From: Planococcus sp. PAMC 21323
Lineage (GTDB): Bacteria > Bacillota > Bacilli > Bacillales_A > Planococcaceae
Length of the DNA: 64,000 nt
NCBI RefSeq assembly: GCF_000785555.1
Contig: NZ_CP009129.1
Location: 124,001-188,000, forward strand
Direction: 5' to 3'
Shown here one piece after another: positions 34,330 through 42,791 of this stretch (positions within the stretch are counted from its first letter, which is position 1; every line of letters starts with the position of its first letter). The notes beneath the pieces were generated by a model, which did no database searches, was not told the DNA's origin, and was given only the letters and a program-made list of their open reading frames with translations. The translations under genes were made by a program, and so were the position numbers.

Positions 34330-36063
34330 ATGAAAAACAAAGAAGTCGGTTTGAAACCGTTTTTGTCCTTATTATTAACATTAAAGATTCCGAAATGGGC
34401 ACTAGCTATTGGGTTAGTTGCAAGTTTGATCACGACGCTTGTTGGCTTGGTCGTTCCATTGCTGACGAAAAACTTAGTTGACGGGTTTTCATTAGAATCT
34501 TTAAGTGTGCCGTTAATGGTGGGAATTGCTGTGGCTTTTATTGTACAAGCTGTAATTAATGGTGTTTCGATTTACTTACTCAGCATGGTAGGTCAGCGTG
34601 TCGTTGCAGGGTTAAGAGAACGAATGTGGGCTATGTTAATCCGATTACGTGTTGGCTATTTTGATCAACATTCGAGTGGAGAAACAGTAAGCCGTGTTGT
34701 AAATGACACGGGGATTGTACGGAATTTGATTACGGATCATTTTCCATCGTTTATTACCGGGATTATCTCGATAATTGGTGCAGTGATCATTTTAGTTGTT
34801 TTGGATTGGAAGATGACGCTCTTCATGATGATTTCTGTTCCGTTGACGATGGCGGTTATGTTTCCTTTAGGACGCAAAATGGCGAAAATTTCTCGGAATT
34901 TACAAGATGAGACGGCTCATTTTACAGGTCACGTTCAGCAAACCTTAGGTGAAATTCGATTAATGAAATCTTCGACAGCAGAAGATACAGAAGAAGCTAG
35001 AGGCGTAGAAGGCATTGGTAAACTATTTAAGCTGGGTATGAAAGAAGCAAAAATTTATGCGTTGATTGCACCGCTCATGTACTTAGTCGTTATGGTGGTT
35101 ATCGTGTCGATTATTGGCTATGGCGGAATTCGTGTTGCGAACGGTGAAATGTCAACGGGATCGCTCGTTGCTTTTCTATTGTATTTATTTCAAATCATCG
35201 TTCCAATGGCAACATTTGCACGGTTTTTTACAGAACTGCAAAAAGCCAAAGGAGCAACAGAACGCATTATTGGCATTTTAGAATTGCCACTTGAAGAGCA
35301 GACGAAACAAGCAGCCATAGACATTTCAGGAAAAACATTACGTGTAGAAAATCTGAGCTTTTCGTATGATCAAGGAGAGCCTGTACTACAAGACGTATCG
35401 TTTAAAGCAAAGCCTGGTGAAATGATCGCTTTTGCAGGGCCAAGCGGAGGCGGGAAAACGACCGTTTTTGGTTTACTTGAGCGGTTTTATGAACCAACAT
35501 CAGGAACGATTTGGATTGGTGAGATTCCGATTCAAGACATTTCTATCGCTTCTTGGAGAGATCAAATCGGCTATGTGTCACAAGAAAGTGCCATGATGGG
35601 TGGAACAGTTCGAGAAAACTTAACGTATGGTTTGTCAAAAACTGAGACGATTCAAACGGAAGAACTATGGCGTGTTGCGCGTATGGCATATGCCGAAGAG
35701 TTTATTCGTGAATTTCCAGATGGGCTAGATACAGAAGTTGGAGAACGTGGGGTTAAGTTATCAGGTGGACAGCGCCAACGAATTGCTATTGCGCGTGCTT
35801 TTTTACGAGACCCTAAAATTTTGATGATGGACGAAGCGACTGCGAGTTTAGACAGTCAGTCAGAAGGCATTGTGCAACAAGCATTAAGTCGCTTGATGGA
35901 AGGGCGTACTACTTTAGTGATTGCGCACCGCTTATCGACAATTGTAGATGCAGACAAAATAGTCTTTATTGAAAAAGGACGGGTTACCGGAATCGGTACG
36001 CACCAAGAATTGATCGCCACGCATTCACTTTACCGGGATTTTGCAGCACAGCAATTAACTTGA
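34330..36063 (+). CDS. Multidrug-type ABC exporter, fused membrane/ATPase half-transporter
   Basis: 577-residue type IV ABC exporter: six membrane helices (about residues 15-310) then the nucleotide-binding domain with Walker A GPSGGGKTTVFG, signature LSGGQRQRIAIARA, Walker B ILMMDEATASLD and H-loop IAHRLSTI. Closest in style to BmrA-type drug exporters. The neighbouring MerR regulator of the TipA/Mta group often responds to drugs, which supports a drug-efflux role. Its last codons overlap the regulator's promoter. Confidence 0.92.
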   Translation: MKNKEVGLKPFLSLLLTLKIPKWALAIGLVASLITTLVGLVVPLLTKNLVDGFSLESLSVPLMVGIAVAFIVQAVINGVSIYLLSMVGQRVVAGLRERMWAMLIRLRVGYFDQHSSGETVSRVVNDTGIVRNLITDHFPSFITGIISIIGAVIILVVLDWKMTLFMMISVPLTMAVMFPLGRKMAKISRNLQDETAHFTGHVQQTLGEIRLMKSSTAEDTEEARGVEGIGKLFKLGMKEAKIYALIAPLMYLVVMVVIVSIIGYGGIRVANGEMSTGSLVAFLLYLFQIIVPMATFARFFTELQKAKGATERIIGILELPLEEQTKQAAIDISGKTLRVENLSFSYDQGEPVLQDVSFKAKPGEMIAFAGPSGGGKTTVFGLLERFYEPTSGTIWIGEIPIQDISIASWRDQIGYVSQESAMMGGTVRENLTYGLSKTETIQTEELWRVARMAYAEEFIREFPDGLDTEVGERGVKLSGGQRQRIAIARAFLRDPKILMMDEATASLDSQSEGIVQQALSRLMEGRTTLVIAHRLSTIVDADKIVFIEKGRVTGIGTHQELIATHSLYRDFAAQQLT

Positions 36064-36090
36064 CCTTGACGCAACGTCAAGGTGTAAGCT
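36060..36090 (+). promoter_or_regulatory. MerR-type promoter with 19-bp spacer and dyad
   Basis: -35 TTGACC (36060-36065), 19-base spacer, -10-like TAAGCT (36085-36090). The spacer contains the perfect inverted repeat ACCTTGACG-CAA-CGTCAAGGT (36063-36083). An overlong spacer with a central dyad is the hallmark of MerR-activated promoters. It would drive the MerR gene itself and starts inside the end of the exporter gene. Confidence 0.8.
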
Positions 36091-36112
36091 GTGTTTATCA
36101 GGGGGTGGAGAA

Positions 36113-36868
36113 ATGGAGTACACCGTGAAAAAACTCGCGAATCTATCTGGAATCAGTACGAGAACATTGCGTTATTACGATGAACTTGAGTTGTTAAAGC
36201 CAGCTCGGAAAAATTCCTCGGGCTACCGACTATATGGCGAGTCAGAAGTCGATAAGCTGCAGCAAATTTTGTTTTACCGTGAACTGGGACTTGAGCTCGA
36301 ACAAATCAAACACATCGTCAATGATCCTAAATTCGACAGCGCACATGCTTTAGTAGAACACCGAGAAAAGCTTCTCGATAAGCGAATGCAACTAGACCTC
36401 TTGATTACTAATGTGGAAAATACCATTTCCGCAAAAAAGGGAGTGAGCATCATGGCAGACAACGAGAAATTCCAAGGCTTTAAGCAAAAGCTAGTAGACG
36501 ATAACGAAAAGCAATATGGCAATGAAACCCGCGGTAAGTATGGAGACGAGTTAGTCGATCGATCCAATGCGAAAATGTTAAATCTCAGCGAGGAAGACTA
36601 CCAGGAGTTTATGCGTCTCGAGCAAGAAATTTTGAGTAGTTTGGTTGAGGCGATGAAAACCGGTGATCCAACGAGTGAGGCCGCGCAAAAAACGGTGGAT
36701 TTGCATCGTCAATGGTTGAGTTTTACATGGCCAACTTATAGTAAGGAAGCGCACCGAGGCTTAGCGGAAATGTATGTAGCAGACGAGCGGTTTGCTGCGT
36801 ATTATGACAAAGTCCAACTAGGTGCTTCTCAATTTTTACGAGATGCGATTAGGGTGTATACGTCGTAG
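36113..36868 (+). CDS. MerR family regulator with TipAS domain
   Basis: N-terminal MerR winged helix (KLANLSGISTRTLRYYDELE, then SSGYRLYGESEVDKLQQI), a dimerisation helix, and a C-terminal TipAS-type antibiotic-recognition domain (from about residue 130, with DLHRQWLSFTWP and EMYVADERFAAYYD). 251 residues is normal for the Mta/TipA/SkgA group. GGGGGTGGAG precedes ATG 36113. Likely activates its own promoter and perhaps the exporter upstream. Confidence 0.92.
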   Translation: MEYTVKKLANLSGISTRTLRYYDELELLKPARKNSSGYRLYGESEVDKLQQILFYRELGLELEQIKHIVNDPKFDSAHALVEHREKLLDKRMQLDLLITNVENTISAKKGVSIMADNEKFQGFKQKLVDDNEKQYGNETRGKYGDELVDRSNAKMLNLSEEDYQEFMRLEQEILSSLVEAMKTGDPTSEAAQKTVDLHRQWLSFTWPTYSKEAHRGLAEMYVADERFAAYYDKVQLGASQFLRDAIRVYTS

Positions 36869-36881
36869 AATGAGCTTTTTT

Positions 36882-36918
36882 AGCAGGTAGTCCGTTGTTT
36901 CGGGCTGCCTGTTTTTTT
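36882..36918 (+). terminator. Rho-independent terminator
   Basis: AGCAGGTAGTCCG pairs with CGGGCTGCCTG followed by seven T. Closes the MerR transcript. Confidence 0.8.
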
Positions 36919-36930
36919 GTGGAAATTTGT

Positions 36931-37050
36931 ACTGTGCGCGCGTAAACTTTTTTTACCGCGCATAAATTCTGTGGAGCGCGCGTATATTTCGTCAAGTGAG
37001 CATAAATTTTCTGGAACGCGCATAAATTTCGACCAACGCGCGTAAGCCTA
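36931..37050. repeat. Ladder of six exactly 20-bp-spaced CGCGC(A/G)TAAATTT units
   Basis: Unit consensus is four to five variable bases, then (A/C)CGCGC(A/G)TAAATTTY. The C(A/G)TAAA core starts at 36941, 36961, 36981, 37001, 37021 and 37041, exactly 20 bases apart. Units 3 (CGTATA) and 4 (TGAGCATAAA) carry single changes. It sits between the MerR terminator and the EEP gene. No coding frame. It has the same design as the ladder at 22800-22893 but an unrelated core. Confidence 0.85.
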
Positions 37051-37211
37051 AAATTCTACAGAAAATAGTACGGGAGGCGTCTGTTTTTCATGTTTACAAA
37101 CCTTTAACAAATGTTTACACGCATGTCACAGCAACTTCATAAACACTTGTTATACTAAAGCCAATTAAGCAACTGCCAACGATTCGTTTTAGTCGAAAAG
37201 GAGAGGTTTGC

Positions 37212-38051
37212 ATGAACGGAAAGAATAAGAAATCGCCAATTGTAAAGGTCATGTCGTTCAATATAGCTCATGGATTAGGGATGAATGGGAAAGTCGATTT
37301 AGAGAAAACAGCACAAGTGATTGAAGATTCGTGTGCAACCATCGTCGCCTTGCAAGAAGTCGATCGTCATTTTTCAATCCGTAGTTCGTTTGTTGACCAA
37401 GTGGGCTGGCTCAGTGAAAGACTAGGTATGTATGCAGCATATGGAGCCAATATGGATGTTGCACCTCTTGATTCTGAACGTCCGAATCAGCAATACGGCA
37501 ATGTGATTTTGAGCAAATATCCAATCAAGTACAGCGAAAATCATTTGTTAACACAGGTGCATTGTCCGTTCGGCAATAATGAACAACGAGGCATATTGGA
37601 AACGGTCATCGAAGTGGACGGCAGTTATGTAAGTATCTTTAATACGCATTTGGCGCTCAAAGATGAAGAATTAGAAGTGAGCATCGATGAAATTTTAGCC
37701 ATTACTGGGAAAAGCCATTTCCCGCGTATTCTAACAGGTGACTTTAATGCGCCTCCTTCAAATAGATATGTCCAAAAGCTCAACCCACATTTTCGAGATG
37801 CTTTTCTTAAAATGAAAAGAGGGGATGCCTACACGTATCCTGCTCCTTATGTAAATAAAGAAACGGGTGAAGTTTACCGACCTGCTACGCGTATTGATTA
37901 TATTTTTGCTGATTATCATTTAGATGTCGTACAAGCGGCGATTATCGAAACGGCGGTTTCTGACCATTTGCCGATAGCGGTTGATATGATCTTATCGGAT
38001 GTTAAAGCGCCCGATAAAGTTCATGCTCGCAAAGCGCGTGTAACTATATAG
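37212..38051 (+). CDS. Endonuclease/exonuclease/phosphatase family protein
   Basis: 279-residue EEP-fold phosphodiesterase: N-terminal VMSFNIAHGLGMNG with the metal-binding Asn, ALQEVDRHF (catalytic Glu), TGDFNAPPSNR and the C-terminal SDHLPIAVD with catalytic Asp-His. No signal peptide, so cytoplasmic. The substrate (DNA, lipid or phosphate ester) cannot be told. Ribosome-binding site AAAAGGAGAGG. Confidence 0.88.
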   Translation: MNGKNKKSPIVKVMSFNIAHGLGMNGKVDLEKTAQVIEDSCATIVALQEVDRHFSIRSSFVDQVGWLSERLGMYAAYGANMDVAPLDSERPNQQYGNVILSKYPIKYSENHLLTQVHCPFGNNEQRGILETVIEVDGSYVSIFNTHLALKDEELEVSIDEILAITGKSHFPRILTGDFNAPPSNRYVQKLNPHFRDAFLKMKRGDAYTYPAPYVNKETGEVYRPATRIDYIFADYHLDVVQAAIIETAVSDHLPIAVDMILSDVKAPDKVHARKARVTI

Positions 38052-38068
38052 GTTTATTCAAATAACTA

Positions 38069-38107
38069 AAAAACCGGAAGCTCTATAGGAGAGCTTCCGG
38101 TTTTTGA
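38069..38107 (+). terminator. Terminator of the EEP gene
   Basis: AAAACCGGAAGCTCT pairs with AGAGCTTCCGGTTTTT. The 33 bases 38075-38107 recur exactly at 38282-38314. Confidence 0.88.
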
Positions 38108-38138
38108 ACTATCGAAAAAGTCCTGAATAATTGTATTT

Positions 38139-38200
38139 TCCGAAGCTTATCGCTCGCTTTCCGTGGGGCGGGAATCGAGCGAACGCTTCTACAAATACGC
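38139..38200. repeat. Imperfect hairpin, probable dispersed repeat
   Basis: GAAGC..CGCTCG pairs with CGAGCG..GCTTC around a G-rich loop containing CTTTCCGTGGGGCGGG. This looks like a common intergenic repeat of Planococcaceae and related genera (recognised from memory). It lies between the two identical terminator copies. Confidence 0.5.
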
Positions 38201-38281
38201 AGATAGTTTTCTTTTTTCGTAGTAAAAGTTCATATTTTTTGTGAAATATAGTAGGAGATTAACTTATTCGACAATCTGAAT

Positions 38282-38314
38282 CGGAAGCTCTATAGGAGAG
38301 CTTCCGGTTTTTGA
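38282..38314 (+). repeat. Second copy of the terminator, fused into the queT end
   Basis: Exact copy of 38075-38107. On the minus strand it supplies the last codons and stop of the queuosine-precursor transporter gene. Its T-run is on the plus strand, so it does not serve as a terminator for that gene. Confidence 0.8.
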
Positions 38315-38940
38315 TATCCATACAGTTTTGGGTCTTCTTGTTGGCGTCTGCACAACTTTACGAGTAAATAAACAATAGGTGTGTCGGCAACTGCAACAAT
38401 CCATTTAAAGATGTACTGCGTTAAAATCATGCCTAGCAATACACTTGTTGGCATCGTACCGTAAAAGGCGATGGTGATAAAAAGACTCGTATCGACCAAT
38501 TGGCTTGCCATTGTTGAAGCGTTATTGCGTAACCATAATCGAGAGTTGCCATGTTTATTTTTCAGTTTGTGAAAAATACTGACATCAAGGTTTTGGCTAA
38601 TAAAATAAGAAATGAGGCTAGCTAAAGTTACTCGGAAACCTGCTGAGAAGATGGTTTCAAATGACTCTTGATTTGCGAAAAAAGGTGCAGCGGGCAAATG
38701 AATCGCAAAGAAAATAAAAGCCAATGCGCAAAGTTGTGTGACAAAGCCAGCGGTAACGGTTTGACGCGCGGCTTTTTTGCCGTACACTTCTGCAATTGTA
38801 TCTGTTATCGGGAACGTGAAGACATAAACGATAACAGCGGCCGGTAACACAGCCCATTCACCAATGCTAAATAATTTGACTGCTAAAATATTTGAAAGGA
38901 TTAAGAGACCGACAAATGCGCCGTTTAAGTAAAGTAACAT
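38290..38940 (-). CDS. Queuosine precursor transporter (YhhQ family)
   Basis: 216-residue membrane protein with six helices of the YhhQ/VUT_1 family, which takes up queuine or preQ0/preQ1. Typical blocks are FPITDTIAEVYGKKAARQTV and RLWLRNNASTMASQLVDTS. AAAGGAG precedes ATG 38940. It follows queF by 12 bases, so it is under the same preQ1 riboswitch. Its last residues (KPEALL) are encoded inside a duplicated terminator sequence, so the native C-terminus may have been replaced. Confidence 0.9.
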   Translation of the reverse strand: MLLYLNGAFVGLLILSNILAVKLFSIGEWAVLPAAVIVYVFTFPITDTIAEVYGKKAARQTVTAGFVTQLCALAFIFFAIHLPAAPFFANQESFETIFSAGFRVTLASLISYFISQNLDVSIFHKLKNKHGNSRLWLRNNASTMASQLVDTSLFITIAFYGTMPTSVLLGMILTQYIFKWIVAVADTPIVYLLVKLCRRQQEDPKLYGYQKPEALL

Positions 38941-38952
38941 GTGCGGGCTCCT

Positions 38953-39447
38953 TTAGCGATTAGTAATCGTTTCAGGATTTAAATCATGATTCATCATCCG
39001 GTACGATGCCATTTCTTCGTATTTTGTTCCGGGCTTGCCGTAATTTGTGTAAGGGTCAATTGAAAGACCACCGCGTGGCGTGAATTTCCCCCATACTTCA
39101 ATATAACGAGGATCCATCAATTTGATTAAATCGTTCATGATGATATTGACGACATCTTCATGAAAATCGCCGTGGTTACGGAAGCTGAATAAATAAAGCT
39201 TAAGTGATTTACTTTCTACTAATGTTTTATCAGGGATAAAGCTTAAGTAGATGGTCGCAAAATCAGGTTGCCCAGTTTGGGGACACAGTGAAGTAAATTC
39301 AGGGCAATTAAATTTCACAAAATAATCGCGAGTGTGTAGATTATCAATGGGCTCTAACACGCCTGGATCGTATTCAAATTTATACTTTGTGTTTTGGTTG
39401 CCGAGCAATGATAAATGATCTAATGTATCTTCGTTTCTTCCTGCCAT
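38953..39447 (-). CDS. queF: preQ1 synthase (7-cyano-7-deazaguanine reductase)
   Basis: NADPH-dependent reductase of the queuosine pathway, converting preQ0 to preQ1. Single-domain form, 164 residues. The motif [11 protein letters not shown] carries the catalytic Cys and Asp, and [14 protein letters not shown] carries the substrate/cofactor residues. The frame is open up to 39549, but ATG 39447 ([10 protein letters not shown]) has AAAAGGAGG upstream and lies after the riboswitch terminator, so it is the start. Confidence 0.95.
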   Translation of the reverse strand: MAGRNEDTLDHLSLLGNQNTKYKFEYDPGVLEPIDNLHTRDYFVKFNCPEFTSLCPQTGQPDFATIYLSFIPDKTLVESKSLKLYLFSFRNHGDFHEDVVNIIMNDLIKLMDPRYIEVWGKFTPRGGLSIDPYTNYGKPGTKYEEMASYRMMNHDLNPETITNR

Positions 39448-39502
39448 AAAAAACGGCCTCCTTTTAGATGAGCGACTGGGAAGAGGACTATAAAAAAACG
39501 GA

Positions 39503-39537
39503 CAAAAGAAAAAGCCAAATCGCATGTGGATTTGGCT
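39503..39537 (-). terminator. Riboswitch expression-platform terminator
   Basis: On the minus strand AGCCAAATC, loop, GATTTGGCT then TTTTTCTTTT. It lies between the preQ1 aptamer and queF and would stop transcription when ligand is bound. Confidence 0.85.
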
Positions 39538-39550
39538 GAGTTTCGACAAT

Positions 39551-39590
39551 CCATAGTTTTTTATAGAGGGTGAAATGCTATGAACCTCTC
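39551..39590 (-). promoter_or_regulatory. preQ1-I riboswitch aptamer
   Basis: The minus strand reads GAGAGGTTCATAGC followed by ATTTCACCCTCTATAAAAAA and CTATGG. This matches the class I preQ1 aptamer: stem GAGAGG/CCCTCT, loop 1, and the A-rich tail ATAAAAAACTA that folds back as a pseudoknot. It controls queF and the transporter as a transcriptional OFF switch. Confidence 0.9.
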
Positions 39591-39700
39591 CCGTTGCCGG
39601 GTTATTAATTTTTTTACTAATTTATCTTATAAGACATCCTATTCGTTGTCAATCAGTCAAATTTGTTAAAATAACAGCATGAATATAAGGAGCTGATAGC

Positions 39701-40603
39701 ATGAGTCACGATCACGATCATTTTGAAATCACGCGGAACAATAATAGAAAAGCATTAACAATCGCGCTTGGCATAACAGCTGGAATTATGTTCCTAGAAT
39801 TTTTTGGTGGAATTTTCACGAACAGCCTTGCTTTGATCGCAGATAGCGGTCATATGCTGTCGGATACGGTATCGCTCGTACTCAGCTTGTCCGCAATTTG
39901 GTTTGCTGGAAAAGCAGTGTCTACTCAAAAAACGTACGGTTATTACCGCTTTGAAATCCTCACTGCTTTTTTTAACGGCATTACTTTATTTATTATGGCA
40001 GGTTTTATTATTTATGAAGCTATCCAGCGATTATATGAACCTTCGGAAGTTCAGGGAGGCTGGATGCTCGTTATTGCAGCAATAGGTCTCATCGCCAATG
40101 TATTGAGCGCTTGGGTGTTGAATCGGGGAGCGGATGTTCATGGTAACTTGAACATGAAAAGTGCTTATATGCATATTATTGGTGATGCGTTAGGTTCAGT
40201 CGGAGCCATAGTAGCCGGACTATTAATCCTGCTATTTGACTGGACGATCGCCGATCCGATTATTTCTGTCGTAGTTGCTTTGTTGATTTTGCGAAGTGCA
40301 TGGAGTATTCTCCAAAACAGTTTGCACATTTTGATGGAAGGAACACCGAGAGATCTTGATTTAGAAGAAATAACAACCCATCTCCTCAAAATTGATGGGG
40401 TGGTGGATGTTCATGACCTGCACATTTGGACCATTACGTCCGGCTTGGATCAATTTACGTGTCATATTGATATAGATGAGAACGTCAACGAACAACAAGT
40501 TTTGCAACAGGCAATAAAATTGGTACATGAGATTTGTGACATAGAACATGCCACGATACAAATTGAAAAACCAGGCACTGACCACGCTTCATTAAAGGTG
40601 TAA
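39701..40603 (+). CDS. czcD: Cation diffusion facilitator (CzcD-like metal exporter)
   Basis: Proton-coupled exporter of Zn2+, Co2+ or Cd2+ in the cytoplasmic membrane. His/Asp-rich N-terminus (SHDHDHFE), six membrane helices, metal-site HxxxD pairs in DSGHMLSDTVSL and MHIIGDALGSVGA, and a C-terminal cytoplasmic domain (DVHDLHIWTITSG). 300 residues is typical. Monocistronic. The symbol is given at family level. Confidence 0.9.
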   Translation: MSHDHDHFEITRNNNRKALTIALGITAGIMFLEFFGGIFTNSLALIADSGHMLSDTVSLVLSLSAIWFAGKAVSTQKTYGYYRFEILTAFFNGITLFIMAGFIIYEAIQRLYEPSEVQGGWMLVIAAIGLIANVLSAWVLNRGADVHGNLNMKSAYMHIIGDALGSVGAIVAGLLILLFDWTIADPIISVVVALLILRSAWSILQNSLHILMEGTPRDLDLEEITTHLLKIDGVVDVHDLHIWTITSGLDQFTCHIDIDENVNEQQVLQQAIKLVHEICDIEHATIQIEKPGTDHASLKV

Positions 40604-40729
40604 AGTTGTCATAAAGAAGACTTTTATACAAAGAAAAGTACGCGGTTTTGGCTTATTTGAGAAATGATGGAACCTCTATTTTTTCATGGTAAACTAAAGC
40701 TAAAAGCAACGCAGAAAGGAGCGACAAGG

Positions 40730-41665
40730 ATGGCAGAAAACGATGGGCATGGATTGCAGGAGCAATCCGTTGAATGGGTAAAAGCACAATTTGACGAACC
40801 AGTAGAAGTTAAGAACGTTAAGCCGCTGACAGGTGCAACTTCCTCAACGCTGTATGAATTAGTTGTTAGTAAGGAAAGTTTAGAGTGTTCTTATGTATTA
40901 CGACTTTTTCACAAAGCAGATTGGTTGGCAAAAGAACCTGATTTGGCAAAGCATGAAGCAACTAGCCTTCAATACGCAGAAAAAATGGGTCTACCTACTC
41001 CACATTTAATAGCTTATGACGAAACTGGAGAAAAAAGTGGGATTCCTTCTGTATTGATGTCTAAAATGCCTGGGTCTGTCGTTCTTCAACCTTCGAATGA
41101 TGAAATCTGGTTAGACCAATTAGCTGCTGCTTTAGCTATGCTGCATCAAAAAGATGCAACCGAATTTCCTTATGAATACTCTCCTTATAATGATGCGTTT
41201 CTTTTAGAAAAACCGACATGGTCTAAAGTTCAAAATGATTGGATGCGTGCTTTTTACATCGTTTCTGGTAGCCGCGCAGTATCCCGAGAATGTTTAATCC
41301 ACCGCGATTTTCATCCGGCTAATGTGCTATGGGAAAATCGACAAGTGAGCGCCATCGTCGATTGGGTAAATGCTTGTCGAGGACCAGCGGGAATTGATGT
41401 AGGACATTGTCGCGTTAACTTGGCACAAATGTACGGTATTTCTGTGGCCAATGATTTTTTAGCGGCTTACGAACGTTATGCAGGCAGTAACTTTACGTAT
41501 GATCCTTATTGGGATCTTGTCTCGTTGACAGATATTTTAGATGGATCGCCTACTGTTTACCCCGGATGGAAAGCTTTCGGGATGAAAGGTTTATCTAATG
41601 AGTTAGTACGCCACCGATTAGATGATTATTTATTGAGTTTACTAGACCGATTTGATGATTTTTAA
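40730..41665 (+). CDS. Aminoglycoside phosphotransferase-family kinase
   Basis: Protein-kinase-like small-molecule phosphotransferase. Catalytic loop LIHRDFHPANVLW and the metal-binding Asp in SAIVDWVNACRG are intact. Substrate unknown; such genes in Bacillales are seldom true resistance genes. ATG 40730 has AAAGGAGCG upstream; the frame is open back to 40664 but without a ribosome-binding site. Confidence 0.88.
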   Translation: MAENDGHGLQEQSVEWVKAQFDEPVEVKNVKPLTGATSSTLYELVVSKESLECSYVLRLFHKADWLAKEPDLAKHEATSLQYAEKMGLPTPHLIAYDETGEKSGIPSVLMSKMPGSVVLQPSNDEIWLDQLAAALAMLHQKDATEFPYEYSPYNDAFLLEKPTWSKVQNDWMRAFYIVSGSRAVSRECLIHRDFHPANVLWENRQVSAIVDWVNACRGPAGIDVGHCRVNLAQMYGISVANDFLAAYERYAGSNFTYDPYWDLVSLTDILDGSPTVYPGWKAFGMKGLSNELVRHRLDDYLLSLLDRFDDF

Positions 41666-41759
41666 GTCGTTCTCTAAAGGTGTTCATTAAAATTCTAGGT
41701 TTGATTTCTCCAATAAAGGCAATATACAACAATAAGTGAGTTTTTGAGGAGGAAATCAA

Positions 41760-42287
41760 ATGACAGATGGTCAATTAGATCAATTAAAAAAACAATTAGA
41801 AGAACAAGCGGCATCTTTAGAAGAACGCGTTGAACAAACAGAAGAATATGAGTCAACAGAGCTTTCAAATTATGACAATCATCCAGGTGATAATGCAACA
41901 GAGCTATATGACCAAGAGCGTGATTTAGCGATGGCGCAGTTTAAAGAAGGCGAACTGGAAAAAACAAAAGCAGCACTGGCTGCAATTGAAGACGGTACTT
42001 ACGGAAAATGTGCAGTTTGCGGTAAGGATATTCCGTTCGAGCGCTTAGAGGCATTGCCAACAGCGCTTACGTGCATCGATCACGCAGACCAAGAGCCTGA
42101 TTTGGAAAGCCGCCCATCGGAAGAGGATGTACTGCAAGCCTCTACAAAACAGCCCGTTGAAAAAGAAGACGGTGCTATACGAGATTACGAAGATAGCTTT
42201 GAAGATGTTGAAGATTTCGGCTCATCAGATACGCCGCAAGATCAGCCAAATGAAGACCCACAGAAATTTTTCAAAGACGAAAAGTAA
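41760..42287 (+). CDS. TraR/DksA-type zinc finger protein (YteA-like)
   Basis: 175 residues: an N-terminal coiled coil rich in Gln/Glu, then the zinc finger CAVCGKDIPFERLEALPTA followed by LTCIDH, i.e. C-x2-C-x17-C-x2-H, and an acidic C-terminal tail. YteA-type proteins resemble DksA, but their role in Bacillales is not established. AGGAGGAAA precedes the ATG. Terminator directly downstream. Confidence 0.9.
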   Translation: MTDGQLDQLKKQLEEQAASLEERVEQTEEYESTELSNYDNHPGDNATELYDQERDLAMAQFKEGELEKTKAALAAIEDGTYGKCAVCGKDIPFERLEALPTALTCIDHADQEPDLESRPSEEDVLQASTKQPVEKEDGAIRDYEDSFEDVEDFGSSDTPQDQPNEDPQKFFKDEK

Positions 42288-42294
42288 TAGCAAT

Positions 42295-42325
42295 CCCCTC
42301 CTGCCTATAGGTATGGAGGGGTTTT
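42295..42325 (+). terminator. Rho-independent terminator
   Basis: CCCCTCC pairs with GGAGGGG followed by TTTT. Confidence 0.75.
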
Positions 42326-42372
42326 AGATAATGTTCGTATTTCCCGGGAAATACGAACGGAGGAGAGTGCTA

Positions 42373-42735
42373 ATGGATACGTTAGAAAAAGAAATTTATG
42401 TCTTAGAATGCAGTCATTTAAAGCCGGATGTTCGGGTGTCAGCCCAAAAACTTGCTAAAGTGTTGGATGATGAATTTTTTGAATTTGGTAGTTCTGGTGG
42501 CGTCATCAAACGTTCAAATTATAATGGCGATCATGCGTTAAATCCAGACCCAATGGAGATTAAGTTCTTTACTATGCATCCATTAGGGCCGGAAGCTGTG
42601 TTGACGACTTATCAAGTACATAATCATAAAACAGGAAGGCTGACGAATCGGAGTTCAGTGTGGAAGAAAAGGCAAAATGGATGGAAGTTGTTTTTTCATC
42701 AAGGAACCGTTTCAAACAGCGAGGTGTTTGAATAA
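42373..42735 (+). CDS. NTF2-like/DUF4440-type small protein
   Basis: 120 residues with the cone-shaped NTF2-like pattern: an N-terminal helix (LEKEIYVLECSHLKPDVR), then LDDEFFEFGSSGGVIKR, and a C-terminal strand pair ending RQNGWKLFFHQGT. Family members bind small ligands or act as enzymes; no function can be given. ATG 42373 (CGGAGGAGAG upstream) is chosen over the ATG at 42331. Confidence 0.78.
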   Translation: MDTLEKEIYVLECSHLKPDVRVSAQKLAKVLDDEFFEFGSSGGVIKRSNYNGDHALNPDPMEIKFFTMHPLGPEAVLTTYQVHNHKTGRLTNRSSVWKKRQNGWKLFFHQGTVSNSEVFE

Positions 42736-42791
42736 GCGGTGAATAGGCTATTCACATAACAGTACTATTTATTGGTGAAGGAGGAAACGAT

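Noticed and set aside
39448..39549. N-terminal extension of QueF
   Set aside because: The stretch encodes the riboswitch terminator, and the good ribosome-binding site is before ATG 39447.
40730..41665. Antibiotic-resistance gene
   Set aside because: It has the phosphotransferase fold and catalytic motifs, but nothing in sequence or context points to an aminoglycoside substrate.
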